Shown: piece after piece, positions 9,004-18,609 of the stretch
How positions within the stretch are numbered: position 1 is the stretch's first letter
Layout: every line of letters starts with the position of its first letter
Assembly: GCA_964531225.1 (NCBI GenBank)
Contig: CAZHDB010000001.1
Span: 81,387-145,386 of the forward strand
Length of the DNA: 64,000 nucleotides
Origin: CAZHDB01 sp964531225
Lineage (GTDB): Archaea; Thermoproteota; Thermoprotei_A; Sulfolobales; Desulfurococcaceae
Reading direction: 5' to 3'
Notes under the pieces: model-generated
Seen by the model: the letters and a program-made list of their open reading frames with translations, nothing else
Told to the model about the DNA's origin: nothing
The model's database searches: none
Position numbers and translations under genes: made by a program

Positions 9004-10122
9004 GAACGTCATTTTTTCCATTAATTTCTCGATGTCTGTCTCAAGTATTAATGTGATCTCATCGTCTTTTCCTGCACTTATTATAAGTTTATTTTTAATT
9101 AACTCCGATCCACATACAAAGATCGTTCCCGGTCTTGCTCCATAATAATCATGTATCCTTGGTGATAATATTGGTTTTGGGGTGACAGCAAGTAATTCTC
9201 CACTAGAATCTAGAATAGCTGCATATGTATAGTAACATCCAAATACTTTATCAACGCTATGAAATATTAGTAGATATTCATTACTAGATAACTTTGTTAC
9301 ACAATTACCCCCAGTCTTTGACTCATTTATAGTAGGAGATAATTCTGGATAGAATGTTATTTCAGAGACTTCTATAAGGCCTTCATTTCTAGGAGCAATG
9401 CCTATAGCACCTATTTCTATAAAGTCGATCCAAGGCCTCACCATCATATAATGATTATTTAATGGAAAGGTATCTCTGTAATCCTTAATTATGCATTCAT
9501 GATCTTTCCATTTAAACCTTACAATTTCAAGTTCTTTAACATTAGACGGATCATGTAATTTTGCCATAAAAGTTATTGTAAACCCCCTTGTTCCTCCTAT
9601 AGGCTTATATAGTTCGAAGGACCTTACATGATAGAGTTCATAATATTCCATATACACCCTAGGATCCTCTACCCGTTCAACTGTTAAATATGGATAAAGG
9701 ATCGTTTTAGCGGCAAGCTTTAATCTTCCTGAGAGACTATTCATTTCCAATTTAGCATAGCCTATGAATGTACGACTCCAAGGATTGGGTATAGGATGTG
9801 AGCCTAGCGATGACATTCGCATATATAAATGGACATAATTGTCCTGTATAGCTATACTTGGATTAGCTGCGATTCGAAGCGGTATATTTATTTCATTTCT
9901 ACTTTTTATAGAGACATCATTGGCGATTATATAGGCCATGGTATTGAATATATCGTCTTTGCTGAATGATCTAATGATCTTGGGCCTCATCCTATACAGT
10001 TCCATGATCTTATGTCCAAGGAATAATTCTACTTCTTTACTTCTCCGAGAAAGTGTATTTATTAAGAAATCACCGTATTCATTACATGAAACATCATATG
10101 GAATTTTAAAGGAATCGCTCAT
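8992..10122 (-). CDS. GH130-like beta-propeller glycoside phosphorylase/hydrolase
   Basis: The sequence follows the five-bladed propeller pattern of GH130 mannoside phosphorylases and relatives. NPSIAIQDNYVHLYMRM and VEDPRVYMEY are followed by a glycine-rich segment, then LIFHSVD, TPKPILSPRIHDY and PGTIFVCG. These enzymes act on beta-mannosides or related sugars with phosphate or water. Sequence conservation is weak and several positions differ from well-studied members, so the exact activity is open. I favour the ATG at 10122 because AGGTG sits just upstream, rather than the GTG at 10128. It is divergent from pcn. Confidence 0.6.
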   Translation of the reverse strand: MSDSFKIPYDVSCNEYGDFLINTLSRRSKEVELFLGHKIMELYRMRPKIIRSFSKDDIFNTMAYIIANDVSIKSRNEINIPLRIAANPSIAIQDNYVHLYMRMSSLGSHPIPNPWSRTFIGYAKLEMNSLSGRLKLAAKTILYPYLTVERVEDPRVYMEYYELYHVRSFELYKPIGGTRGFTITFMAKLHDPSNVKELEIVRFKWKDHECIIKDYRDTFPLNNHYMMVRPWIDFIEIGAIGIAPRNEGLIEVSEITFYPELSPTINESKTGGNCVTKLSSNEYLLIFHSVDKVFGCYYTYAAILDSSGELLAVTPKPILSPRIHDYYGARPGTIFVCGSELIKNKLIISAGKDDEITLILETDIEKLMEKMTFIKG

Positions 10123-10271
10123 TATCACACCTATATGATTTATTTAATTGATCTATTTTAATGATAAAGAGTTATATATTTTTGTAATAAGCCCATAACA
10201 GTATGGCAAATACATTAATATAATATAGCCTTAATAACTATAGATTAGAATAAATGGTTAGGTGTCAGTAT

Positions 10272-11012
10272 ATGGCTTTTAAGGCTGTTTATCCAGAGGC
10301 TAAGTACTTTAAGAATATTGTTGATTCGCTTGCAAAACTAGTTGATGAGGTAGCTATACGGGTTAGCGAAGATGGTTTTTATCTTAAAGCCTTAGATCCT
10401 GCGAGAATAGCCTTAATAGATATATTCTTACCAGCTACAAGTTTTCTAACTTATGAAGTAGAGGGCGAAGAGATTATTGGTTTAAGTATGGCTAATTTAT
10501 CAAAACTCTTGAAGAGACTTAAGAAAGGAGATCAATTTGAGATCAGTGCTAGTGAGGACTATATAACACTGACAATACATGCAACGATTAAACGTATGTA
10601 TAAGTTTAGGAACCTCGAGGCGCAAATGCCTGAGATACCTGAGGCAGAATTAGAATTTGATGTTGAGGCTCAAGTATTAGCTGATACTATCAAGCATGCT
10701 ATAAAGGACGCTGAAACAGTTGGTGATACTGTTGAGTTTGAAGCTAAAGATGATACAGCTCTATACATTAGGGGGCGTGGAGCGACACTTGCAGAGACAA
10801 GGATTACACGTGATATGCCGGCCTTAATAGATCTTATGGTTAAGAATCCTGCAAAGTCTGCATACAGTATTGAATACTTAAAACACGTTTTAGCATTGAC
10901 ACAAATAGCTGAGGCTACAATAGTTAAATTCTCAAGTGATGCACCAATATACTTGGAATTTGCTTTAACGGGTGAAGGCAGAGTTAAGTACTTACTTGCT
11001 CCAAAGGCATAA
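10272..11012 (+). CDS. pcn: DNA polymerase sliding clamp (PCNA)
   Basis: PCNA is the ring-shaped processivity factor for DNA polymerase and a docking platform for FEN1, ligase and Hjc-type nucleases. The 246-residue protein has the hallmark LVDEVAIRVSEDGFYLKALDP and the C-terminal YLEFALTGEGRVKYLLAPK. The ATG at 10272 fits the usual N-terminus and has GGTG ten bases upstream; an ATG at 10254 would add six residues. A TATA-like element lies near 10170-10180. Crenarchaea often carry several PCNA paralogues that form heterotrimers; only one is in this window. Confidence 0.95.
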   Translation: MAFKAVYPEAKYFKNIVDSLAKLVDEVAIRVSEDGFYLKALDPARIALIDIFLPATSFLTYEVEGEEIIGLSMANLSKLLKRLKKGDQFEISASEDYITLTIHATIKRMYKFRNLEAQMPEIPEAELEFDVEAQVLADTIKHAIKDAETVGDTVEFEAKDDTALYIRGRGATLAETRITRDMPALIDLMVKNPAKSAYSIEYLKHVLALTQIAEATIVKFSSDAPIYLEFALTGEGRVKYLLAPKA

Positions 11013-11168
11013 ATGGCAAGAGGTCTTTTAACATAATTATTCATAGTCATAAACATATGGCCATAGAACGCCAGCATCTTTACAACATATTTAATACAGT
11101 TATTTAGATACTTCAATTTAACATTAGGAAAATAAAGCCTGTAAGATAAAGTCTAGATAGACTTAACT

Positions 11169-11825
11169 ATGCATTTAAGATATTGCATACTTAGGAAGGG
11201 TAATGCTATAATGCTAGAAGGTTCATTTCCCATACAAATTATTGAAAGAACATGGAAGCTTCAACATGAATTAGATCTTATAGGGGAAGATAGTGTTGTT
11301 TTAAATGACATAGCCACGGTATTCTATGGTATTCCTAAAATGATTAATGAAATAAGAATTATTGTCAGCGGAAATGATGTAAAAGGCATTGTCAATGCCT
11401 TAGGATATGTACTTGGAGTCTATAGTTATAGTGATCAGTTAATTGAGATACTACGTAAGAAGGGCTCGGTAGCTATAAATCCTGTTACAATCCCGGTAGT
11501 CTATATAGTTCTTGCAAAGAATGATATTGAATACAAATGTATACATAATAAGCTTACGATTGATATAATGGGATATAGCATTTCAATACCTAGACTCGAA
11601 GAATATATATCGTATATGATTTCTCAAGAGGCTCAGTACCCATACATTGTGGACGCAATTGCTCTAGCTATTCTTCATTCTTCAAGGATAAATGTAGATA
11701 GACTAGTTAGAAATGGAGTTGATAAGGAGATGCTATGTAAATTAATTAATAGTATAGGTGAATCAGCATCGACATTCTATGAGCTCGAGAATCTATTTAA
11801 GAAAGCCAAAGACATTTATTGCTAA
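11169..11825 (+). CDS. Conserved hypothetical protein, possibly nucleotidyltransferase-like
   Basis: This 218-residue protein lies between pcn and the PhoH-like gene. The pattern LNDIATVFYGIPKMINEIRIIVSG resembles the start of degenerate nucleotidyltransferase-fold proteins of the AbiEii/DUF6036 kind (YGIP, then an alternating acidic strand). The canonical GS motif and carboxylates are not clearly present, so catalytic activity cannot be claimed. Two starts are possible: the ATG at 11169, or the ATG at 11211, which has the better ribosome binding site (AGGAAGGG at 11193-11200). Confidence 0.45.
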   Translation: MHLRYCILRKGNAIMLEGSFPIQIIERTWKLQHELDLIGEDSVVLNDIATVFYGIPKMINEIRIIVSGNDVKGIVNALGYVLGVYSYSDQLIEILRKKGSVAINPVTIPVVYIVLAKNDIEYKCIHNKLTIDIMGYSISIPRLEEYISYMISQEAQYPYIVDAIALAILHSSRINVDRLVRNGVDKEMLCKLINSIGESASTFYELENLFKKAKDIYC

Positions 11826-11931
11826 TATTGTCCCCAAGGAATATAAAATGATCCATGATTATATTTATAAAAACCCATAAAATACACTCTTACGGGATAT
11901 AATTATACGGCATAAATATAGGGTGAGAGAA

Positions 11932-13089
11932 ATGGCCGGAACATTATTTGAGAAGTTAGCGCCTATGAGTCCTGGGCAGGAGGAGATGAAAAAAGCATTT
12001 CAGAATATGAACTATGAAGTCATAGGATTATTTGGGCCAACAGGTACTGGTAAGAGCTTATTTAGTACATTATATGGTATTGACGCTATACTTACTGGCA
12101 AGTTCAAGAAATTTATCATATCTAGGCCTGTAGTTGATGTTGTAACGGGAAAAGAGCTTACAGCAGTCGATCTTGGACAGATGTATTATGACATCGCTAT
12201 TAACTATCTAAGGGATATCCTTGAAGGATTCATAGAGTGGAGTGAAATCGAGAAACTTATTGGAGAAGGCAAAATTGTTTTCGCAGATACCCACTATCTT
12301 AGAGGACGTACATTTGATAACGCAGTTATATTCTTAGACGATGCTCAAAGCATACCTCCTGAAAGCAGTATTGAAATTCTTATGAGAATAGGTAGGGATA
12401 GTAGATTCATAGTAGCTGGTGATCCTGTGTTTCAAAAGCCTCAAGGTGTTGAAAGAGATGGTGCATCTATTGTACGAGAGGTATTGATTGGTGAAGAGAC
12501 TGCTAAAGTAGTTGATCTTGGCTTAAAGGATATTGTTAGACCTGGTGCTAGGCGTGGTATACGTTTATTGATGGAGACTCGTATGAGGAACCGTAGACTT
12601 AGCGATACAGAGAAGAACATCATGGATGTTGCTCGTGTTCACGCACCGGATACAGATATTGTTACAGTTGTAGAATTTATTGATGAGAAGAAACAGTTCC
12701 AAATAGAGGCTGAAGGAGTTCCGGATGCCTTGATTATTGTTAAGGAAGGCTATCTCGGTAGATTGATTGGTAGAGGCGGTGAACGTATAGAGTCTATAGA
12801 GGCGGATACAGGTTTGCGACTACGTGGTATAGAGCTTTCACTAGACTTTAAGCCATTAATACGGGCTATTCATCCAGTAAACTGGATACATAGACATATA
12901 GCCGACATAGACTTTGCCGGTCCCGACTTAGCAGTAAAGGTATATAGTGAGGCCTTTGGAGCCTTCGTTGGACAGAAAGGATTCCATGTAAAATTCATAG
13001 ATTCTGTATTAAGAAAGTTAATGGGAGTCGGTGTAAGGGCCATTGAAGTACCTGAAGAGAGGAAAGTATCTAGAAAACGCAGGAAATAA
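11932..13089 (+). CDS. PhoH-family ATPase with C-terminal KH domains
   Basis: The N-terminal 220 residues form a PhoH-type P-loop ATPase: Walker A GPTGTGKS, Walker B AVIFLDDAQSIPPES and the sensor segment FIVAGDPVF. A KH domain follows with the GxxG loop RLIGRGGERIESIE. A second KH-like unit carries VGQKGFHVKFIDSVL. The combination points to an ATP-driven RNA-binding or RNA-remodelling protein. The C-terminus is very basic (RKVSRKRRK). GGTGA at 11922-11926 places the start at the ATG at 11932. A TATA-like TTTATAAAAA lies near 11862. Confidence 0.85.
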   Translation: MAGTLFEKLAPMSPGQEEMKKAFQNMNYEVIGLFGPTGTGKSLFSTLYGIDAILTGKFKKFIISRPVVDVVTGKELTAVDLGQMYYDIAINYLRDILEGFIEWSEIEKLIGEGKIVFADTHYLRGRTFDNAVIFLDDAQSIPPESSIEILMRIGRDSRFIVAGDPVFQKPQGVERDGASIVREVLIGEETAKVVDLGLKDIVRPGARRGIRLLMETRMRNRRLSDTEKNIMDVARVHAPDTDIVTVVEFIDEKKQFQIEAEGVPDALIIVKEGYLGRLIGRGGERIESIEADTGLRLRGIELSLDFKPLIRAIHPVNWIHRHIADIDFAGPDLAVKVYSEAFGAFVGQKGFHVKFIDSVLRKLMGVGVRAIEVPEERKVSRKRRK

Positions 13090-13134
13090 ACTAAATCATA
13101 TAATAATTAAAAATTCTATTGTGCAGGTTTTTAA

Positions 13135-14664
13135 TTATCTTCTCGCTTTACTTATTATGTAAACTATTAAAATTATTGCTAAGTTCACAACTAAGCCATA
13201 AAATCCTTCATAGAATCCTAGACTCTTTATATTATATAGAGCTTCTCCAATACTGTTCATTGGCGTTGCCGATAATACCTGCCTTATGGTATCAGCTGAT
13301 TTAACTAGTGCTACAGTAGCCATACCTAATGACATTGATGTTATAGCTGTTTTCCTACCGATCGCATCAGGTTTAATCATTTTAATAATTAATGATGGGA
13401 AGAACTGTACTATACCAGCATAGCCTACGAGTAGCAAGGATATAAGTACTTCTGGCGCCATAATGGCTAATATAAAGGATATAATAGCTATTATTGTTGT
13501 AAAGAGTCTAGCACTAAACACTAGCTCACGATCACTCGCCTCTGGTTTAAAGATTCTTTGATAGGCATTACGGGAGAACAAGGCTCCAGCGACATGAAGT
13601 ATAGATGCAGCTGTAGAAATGGATGCTGCAAGAGCTCCTGCACCAACTAGGCCTACAAGCCATGGATGACTACTAAATATGGTCCTAACTACAAGCATGA
13701 AACTCATGTCAGCATATTCTTTTTCGTATATAGGAACATTAAGCAACCCCTTCACATAAAGTCCTACCGCTGTCAAACCAACTAGGATGGCAGCTATCTG
13801 GCTAATTTGGTATATGCCAAGCATAACAACATTCTTTTTAACAGTATTAACATCTTTACCGCCAAAGATATTCTGGATCCTATTAGGCCATAGCCAGAAA
13901 GCAAGGGGAGCAGTAAATAGTAAAGTAACTGCCCATGCATAATCTTCGGGTTTAAAGTATAGCGAGAACTTTGCACCTGGCGGTGGATTCGTAGCATAAG
14001 CCGATACAGCGTCGAATAATCCCTGGAATCCCCCGAAAGCAATTATTGGTATAATGATGCCAACACCCCAAATGGCTAGAAGCATTATAGCTCCTTGTAG
14101 TGCATTAATGAATATAACGCTTACAAGGCCGCCTATTATTGTAAATACAGCTATTAATAGAAATGCAATGGTTTTGGCAACGATTGGATCTACTAATCCG
14201 TATCCAGAAACTTCAATTATATATCCAACGCCTTGGATCTGTAACTGTACATAAGGTATGCTCCATAGCGCACCCGTTATAGCGATAAATGCTCCGAGAG
14301 CCTTACTAGAGTAGAGATCTTCGAAAGCATCAGCCATAGTTAGCCATCCATGTTTCTTCGCATCACTCCATAATTTAGGTACCAGGATAAATCCTATGAT
14401 GAATGAAACCATACCATAAAGTGTAATAGCCCACACACGTACACCCATACGTGCAGCGTAGCCAGGCAGTCCGAGGAACGTATATGCACTATATATATTT
14501 GCTCCAACACTTAACCATAATACAATCAATCCAATGCTTCTACCTGCTACAAACCACGATTCTGCACTAGCTAGCTTTTTCAGCTTCCTCTTAGTAGTCA
14601 ATGCTCCAACAAGTGCTGTAAAAGCAAGCCATGAAAATATAACTACTAATGCAAGATACTCCAT
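13135..14664 (-). CDS. Sodium:solute symporter (SSS family)
   Basis: A 509-residue polytopic membrane protein with about 13 helices belongs to the sodium:solute symporter family (PutP/PanF/ActP type). Recognisable segments are SAESWFVAGRSIGLIVLWLS near the start, GALWSIPYVQLQIQG, and GAGALAASISTAASILH with the small and hydroxyl residues of the sodium site. The solute (an amino acid or organic acid) cannot be told from sequence. It follows a small DUF3311-like membrane gene by 2 bp, a common pairing that suggests one transporter unit. Confidence 0.88.
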   Translation of the reverse strand: MEYLALVVIFSWLAFTALVGALTTKRKLKKLASAESWFVAGRSIGLIVLWLSVGANIYSAYTFLGLPGYAARMGVRVWAITLYGMVSFIIGFILVPKLWSDAKKHGWLTMADAFEDLYSSKALGAFIAITGALWSIPYVQLQIQGVGYIIEVSGYGLVDPIVAKTIAFLLIAVFTIIGGLVSVIFINALQGAIMLLAIWGVGIIIPIIAFGGFQGLFDAVSAYATNPPPGAKFSLYFKPEDYAWAVTLLFTAPLAFWLWPNRIQNIFGGKDVNTVKKNVVMLGIYQISQIAAILVGLTAVGLYVKGLLNVPIYEKEYADMSFMLVVRTIFSSHPWLVGLVGAGALAASISTAASILHVAGALFSRNAYQRIFKPEASDRELVFSARLFTTIIAIISFILAIMAPEVLISLLLVGYAGIVQFFPSLIIKMIKPDAIGRKTAITSMSLGMATVALVKSADTIRQVLSATPMNSIGEALYNIKSLGFYEGFYGLVVNLAIILIVYIISKARR

Positions 14665-14666
14665 AC

Positions 14667-14876
14667 TTAATCACCCAGCTTCCTATCTATAAGATATGTA
14701 ATGACAAGCATTGTAAACGAGTAAAGTACCCATATAATCATATAAATCCAAACTATTGGAAATCCTCCAATATTTCCACTAATCCCGTTTACTAATGGAA
14801 GGAAAACTAGGGGAATATAGTTTAGCCCGAGAATAAGTATAAAGATCAGTGTTTTCGTTACTCCTTTTTCCCTCAA
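14667..14876 (-). CDS. Small DUF3311-like membrane protein, symporter partner
   Basis: This 69-residue protein has two transmembrane helices with the pattern FPIVWIYMIIWVLYSF, typical of DUF3311 proteins encoded just before SSS symporters. Its stop lies 2 bp before the symporter start, so the two are translationally coupled. The probable role is an accessory subunit. The family assignment rests on pattern and context. Confidence 0.7.
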   Translation of the reverse strand: MREKGVTKTLIFILILGLNYIPLVFLPLVNGISGNIGGFPIVWIYMIIWVLYSFTMLVITYLIDRKLGD

Positions 14877-14936
14877 TAAATTCCACCTCTCTATAATGGA
14901 GAATAGACGTCATAAATAAATCTATTCTTTAAATAG

Positions 14937-15350
14937 TCAATGATTACCATTAAATATTAATGGTAAATATCTAGCTTTACAGCCTATAACTGTAAATTCA
15001 CGATGTAAGTCCCGTATTTTACCAGAGGAACCAGATAGTACTAGCACCTCTATACATTTCTCATCAATATGTAAATGTGTATATGATGCTATTATATCTC
15101 TATATTTTTCTATGATTTTGAAGAACTTCCTATAGCTTTTCTCTCCCTTCTGTGAAAATATTATTAACAGGCCCATACATTTATGTGGAGTAAGATAATG
15201 TAAATGGTCATGTACATACGTTCTTATGGCTTCACTTACTATACTTGATCTATCTGTTTCTAGTTTCGATGCCAATTCATCAAGATCCTTAGCTATTTCT
15301 TCTGGTATGGATATTCCAAAACGTCTCTTGGTATTTCCCACTAAGATCAC
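14937..15350 (-). CDS. NikR-like metal-responsive regulator (CopG domain plus ACT-like domain)
   Basis: Residues 8-50 form a ribbon-helix-helix DNA-binding domain (RRFGISIPEEIAKDLDELAS), followed by an ACT-like domain as in NikR. The metal-site region reads THLHIDEKCIEV, an HxH...C pattern. The gap between the second His and Cys is four residues rather than the five I recall for E. coli NikR. An upstream His-rich stretch (HDHLHYLTPHKC) could supply another ligand. The gene ends the metal-importer operon, overlapping the permease gene by 4 bp, so it probably represses that importer. Which metal it senses is unknown. Confidence 0.8.
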   Translation of the reverse strand: MILVGNTKRRFGISIPEEIAKDLDELASKLETDRSSIVSEAIRTYVHDHLHYLTPHKCMGLLIIFSQKGEKSYRKFFKIIEKYRDIIASYTHLHIDEKCIEVLVLSGSSGKIRDLHREFTVIGCKARYLPLIFNGNH

Positions 15351-16207
15351 CTTCTACTAGCTATTAATGATATAAAGTATACCATAAATAATATTAGTCC
15401 AGTTGTACCAGCTGGCGATAAATTAAATAATACTGCTATGTATAATCCTGTCATTGAAGCTATTATACTTGAGAAAATACTTATGAAAAATGCTTGTCTT
15501 GAGCTCATAGCTACTGATGAAGCTATAGCTGCAGGCAATAGTATGAGTACGTGTTCTAATACGAACCCGACTATCTTAAGCAGTCCAACAGTTGATAATG
15601 CAAGTAATGTGAATACGAGCAAGTTATAAATGCTTGTTTTTAATCCCGTCAATCTAGCTGAATCAAGATCTATTCCAATAAAGATATTCTCCCTATATGT
15701 TAATAAGACACACACCATGGAGAATAGACCTATGCCCACAGCGTATAATACATCATTCCATCTAGTAAGTAGGGGATCTCCAATAATTATAGCAGTAATA
15801 TCTGTTTCTAAGGGATAAGTGGTAAGCACATAATATATTGCTAGTACACTAGTTGATGCCGTTAATGCCACAAACGTAGCAGTTGCAGTATCTGGATCAA
15901 CTCCTCGATGAATACTATATCCCACCCCATAGATAAGTAAAATACTGGATATAATTGCCCATCCATACTCATCTAATAAGCCTAGTTCTCTAGCTAATGG
16001 GACAGATAATACAACGGCCAATAATGCAGAATGCGGAGAGGCACTTGCTAGAAAATATAGTCTCCTAGCAGATACAATACTACTTAAGCTACCGTATGCA
16101 AGGGCGGCTGATAACATTACAAGGACCCATCTTGGCTCAAGAGTTAATAGCATTGAACCTATTAGTAATATGACTATTAAAGTTAGGGCTAATTCTAATC
16201 TATACAA
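15347..16207 (-). CDS. Metal ABC transporter permease (ZnuB/MntB type)
   Basis: The 286-residue protein has about eight membrane helices. It shows ABC-3 family landmarks: SASPHSALLAVVLS near residue 55, and a late segment VGFVLEHVLILLPAAIASSVA matching the conserved GxxL...P region of zinc/manganese permeases. It overlaps the binding-protein gene by 8 bp upstream and the NikR-like gene by 4 bp downstream. The operon order is therefore binding protein, permease, regulator. The ATPase subunit is encoded divergently at 17303. Confidence 0.88.
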   Translation of the reverse strand: MYRLELALTLIVILLIGSMLLTLEPRWVLVMLSAALAYGSLSSIVSARRLYFLASASPHSALLAVVLSVPLARELGLLDEYGWAIISSILLIYGVGYSIHRGVDPDTATATFVALTASTSVLAIYYVLTTYPLETDITAIIIGDPLLTRWNDVLYAVGIGLFSMVCVLLTYRENIFIGIDLDSARLTGLKTSIYNLLVFTLLALSTVGLLKIVGFVLEHVLILLPAAIASSVAMSSRQAFFISIFSSIIASMTGLYIAVLFNLSPAGTTGLILFMVYFISLIASRR

Positions 16208-17246
16208 TTTCCTCTCTCCTCCTTAGAATTATATATGCTATAAGTGTAGTCATTGATGCAATAACCATTCCCCCTACAACAAGATATTCATATCCTCTTA
16301 AGCCAATATGTTCAACAATACATGAGCTATTATACAATCTCTCATAATATTTAGCTGGGTCATCTATTTGAGAAGCAATATTACTAAGTTTTTCTATAAT
16401 TGTTGCATTAGACAATGGCGATGGCACATATAGAATTGGTATATTGTATTCATTTGCCATATCGATAAGTTGTTGTGAAGAAGCGTCAAGGGCTGGCTCA
16501 GTAACGACAGCTAGATTAATGCGTCCACTAGCCATTTCATTCCTAATGATATCAAGATCGCTTGGTGTAGCCGGTAAGCCAGGCTCTTTAATAATCAGAT
16601 ATCTAATTCTAATTCCAAGCCATGATACAGCATATTGAGTAAGAGGCTTATCAGCAACAGCATCCAAATATATTCTTGGAGCCGAAGCCAGTAAGTAAGA
16701 GATCCTGGATATAACTGATAATCTATTAGCATTATACGTACTAGCATGGCTGGGCCTTAGTCTTTGTAAGGTCTCAGTAATATTATTTATGAAAATTATA
16801 TAGTTTATAGGATCATATATTGGCATGTGAAGGTTAGGTAAGCCTGTAGCAGGATTATTTAGGATCTTTATACCATTTATCTTCGGTATTTCTATGAGAA
16901 CTGCCTTTATTTCTCCATCATTAACTAGTTCTCTAATTCTATTTTCAAAAGGGGTATGGCCTGTCGAAATAATTATATCTGCACTATGTAACATCTCTAT
17001 ATCATTAATTGTTAACTGATATTCATGGGGATCTGTACCTGGAGGAACTATCGATACAGCTCTGTCATCAAAGGATATGAGTTGTTCTATGTCATTAATT
17101 AATGATGGAAACGTTACAACTATAAATAAGCCCTCATTAACCATATGGACTCCATGAACAGGTATAGCAAGCCCTAAAGTACTTATCAATGTAATTGTTA
17201 TAAGTATTATTGATAAAGCTCTAGTCATGGCCTTCGTCCGATACAC
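16200..17246 (-). CDS. Metal-binding lipoprotein-like substrate-binding protein (ZnuA family)
   Basis: This cluster A-I type binding protein has an N-terminal signal segment and a C-terminal transmembrane anchor (residues about 318-340) in place of a lipid anchor, as often in archaea. Likely metal ligands are the His of PPGTDPHEYQLTINDIE and of STGHTPFENRI, plus NLHMPIYDP. The acidic residue near LAVVTEPALDASSQQL fits the fourth ligand region. It should capture Zn, Mn or a similar ion outside the cell for the adjacent permease. Confidence 0.88.
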   Translation of the reverse strand: MYRTKAMTRALSIILITITLISTLGLAIPVHGVHMVNEGLFIVVTFPSLINDIEQLISFDDRAVSIVPPGTDPHEYQLTINDIEMLHSADIIISTGHTPFENRIRELVNDGEIKAVLIEIPKINGIKILNNPATGLPNLHMPIYDPINYIIFINNITETLQRLRPSHASTYNANRLSVISRISYLLASAPRIYLDAVADKPLTQYAVSWLGIRIRYLIIKEPGLPATPSDLDIIRNEMASGRINLAVVTEPALDASSQQLIDMANEYNIPILYVPSPLSNATIIEKLSNIASQIDDPAKYYERLYNSSCIVEHIGLRGYEYLVVGGMVIASMTTLIAYIILRRREEIV

Positions 17247-17302
17247 TTATATGTGCACAATTACTTATAAAATTATCTTGAACCGTGCACATGGTGTAGA
17301 AT

Positions 17303-18088
17303 ATGTTAAGAAAGGCAATAACTCTGTCGATCGAGAAATTAACAGTAGGCTACAATGGATTTCCAGTGATCAAGGATATCGATTTTACTATAACTGGTCC
17401 GGCACTGGTCCAGATTTTAGGACCTAATGGTGCTGGTAAGACTACTTTATTAAAGGCTATTCTTGGTATATTGAAGCCATTTAATGGCAGAGTCTTAGTT
17501 GATCATATTGATGTAACTGGTAAGCCGGAAAAAGCCGGTAAGTATTTCGGATATGTACCACAACTATTTACATCATCAACTACTATGTACCCTATAACAG
17601 CGTGGGAGTTAATAGAGAATACCTATATGCTGTATAGGAAGAAATGGCCTCGTTTATTTCCCGAAAGACTAGCTAAGAGGAGAGTAGCTGAGATTTTAAA
17701 TGCTGTTGATCTTCCCAAAAACGTCTGGAATAAGACATTTTGGAAATTATCTGGAGGACAGAGACAAAGAGTATTAATTGCTAAGGCTCTTGTCCACGAT
17801 CCACCTATACTATTAATGGATGAACCTCTATCAGCTGTTGATCCTGCAGGCAAGGTAGAGATTGCAAAATTAATTGATTGTTTAAAGACTTCAAAACTTG
17901 TTATTGTCACAAGTCACGATCCCATGTTGCTTCTAGACTATACAGACTATATCATATTGATTAATAGGGAGAAGTTTAGAATAGGAAGTCCTGATGAAAT
18001 ACTAGTTACAGGTATTGTTGAAGAATTTTATGGTGAAGCTGTTAAACCAGTTCGAGATCATCTTCATATATGTGATTATCATGCCTAG
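17303..18088 (+). CDS. Metal ABC transporter ATPase (ZnuC type)
   Basis: All ABC ATPase motifs are present: Walker A LGPNGAGKTTL, Q-loop YVPQLF, signature LSGGQRQRV, Walker B ILLMDEPLSAVD and switch histidine VTSHDP. It is divergent from the binding protein/permease operon with 56 bp between starts. That short space should hold both promoters and any operator of the NikR-like regulator. Its stop overlaps the hjc stop by 4 bp. Confidence 0.92.
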   Translation: MLRKAITLSIEKLTVGYNGFPVIKDIDFTITGPALVQILGPNGAGKTTLLKAILGILKPFNGRVLVDHIDVTGKPEKAGKYFGYVPQLFTSSTTMYPITAWELIENTYMLYRKKWPRLFPERLAKRRVAEILNAVDLPKNVWNKTFWKLSGGQRQRVLIAKALVHDPPILLMDEPLSAVDPAGKVEIAKLIDCLKTSKLVIVTSHDPMLLLDYTDYIILINREKFRIGSPDEILVTGIVEEFYGEAVKPVRDHLHICDYHA

Positions 18089-18519
18089 AGGAATTCCGTC
18101 AGGGATCTTGTACGATCAGCTATTTTAACAAGATCGCTTATTCTAAGTCCTCTCTCTATATTTTCAAGGGATATTCTATAGTTTCCTCCCCTAGTTTCTT
18201 CAACTTTATCGATTGGTATAAATCTCCAGCCACGGCCATCCATGATCTTTACTGCTACATAACCCTGGCCGCCACTACGTCTAATAAACTCCATGAATTT
18301 CATGAATTGTTTCCTATCAATATATATTATTCCAGGTTTTTCTCTTGTTTTAACTTCAAATACAAGTATTGTTCCTTTTTTTAAAGCAATAAGATCAGGA
18401 TATACTAGTTTCTTTGTCTTTGCACCACTCGCAGGAGCTCGTAGAACTGCAAAACCTTTCTTCCATAATATTCTTGCTAGTTCTCTTTCTCTATTAAATC
18501 CTTTACCTCTTCTCCCCAA
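18085..18519 (-). CDS. hjc: Holliday junction resolvase Hjc
   Basis: Hjc resolves four-way DNA junctions by paired nicks. The 144-residue protein carries the archaeal signature: FNRERELARILWKKGFAV, then RAPASGAK, YPDLIALKKG and ILVFEVKTRE. The Glu of the first block, the Asp of PD and the Glu and Lys of EVK form the PD-(D/E)XK active site. Crenarchaeal Hjc works with PCNA, also in this window. It is convergent with the ABC ATPase gene. Confidence 0.93.
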   Translation of the reverse strand: MGRRGKGFNRERELARILWKKGFAVLRAPASGAKTKKLVYPDLIALKKGTILVFEVKTREKPGIIYIDRKQFMKFMEFIRRSGGQGYVAVKIMDGRGWRFIPIDKVEETRGGNYRISLENIERGLRISDLVKIADRTRSLTEFL

Positions 18520-18609
18520 AGTACTCCCTCCGCATAGATATATACGAAAGTATGAGATAGATTAATTACTTAGCATTTTCAATTACTATATTAAAGAATT
18601 GGATATGGT

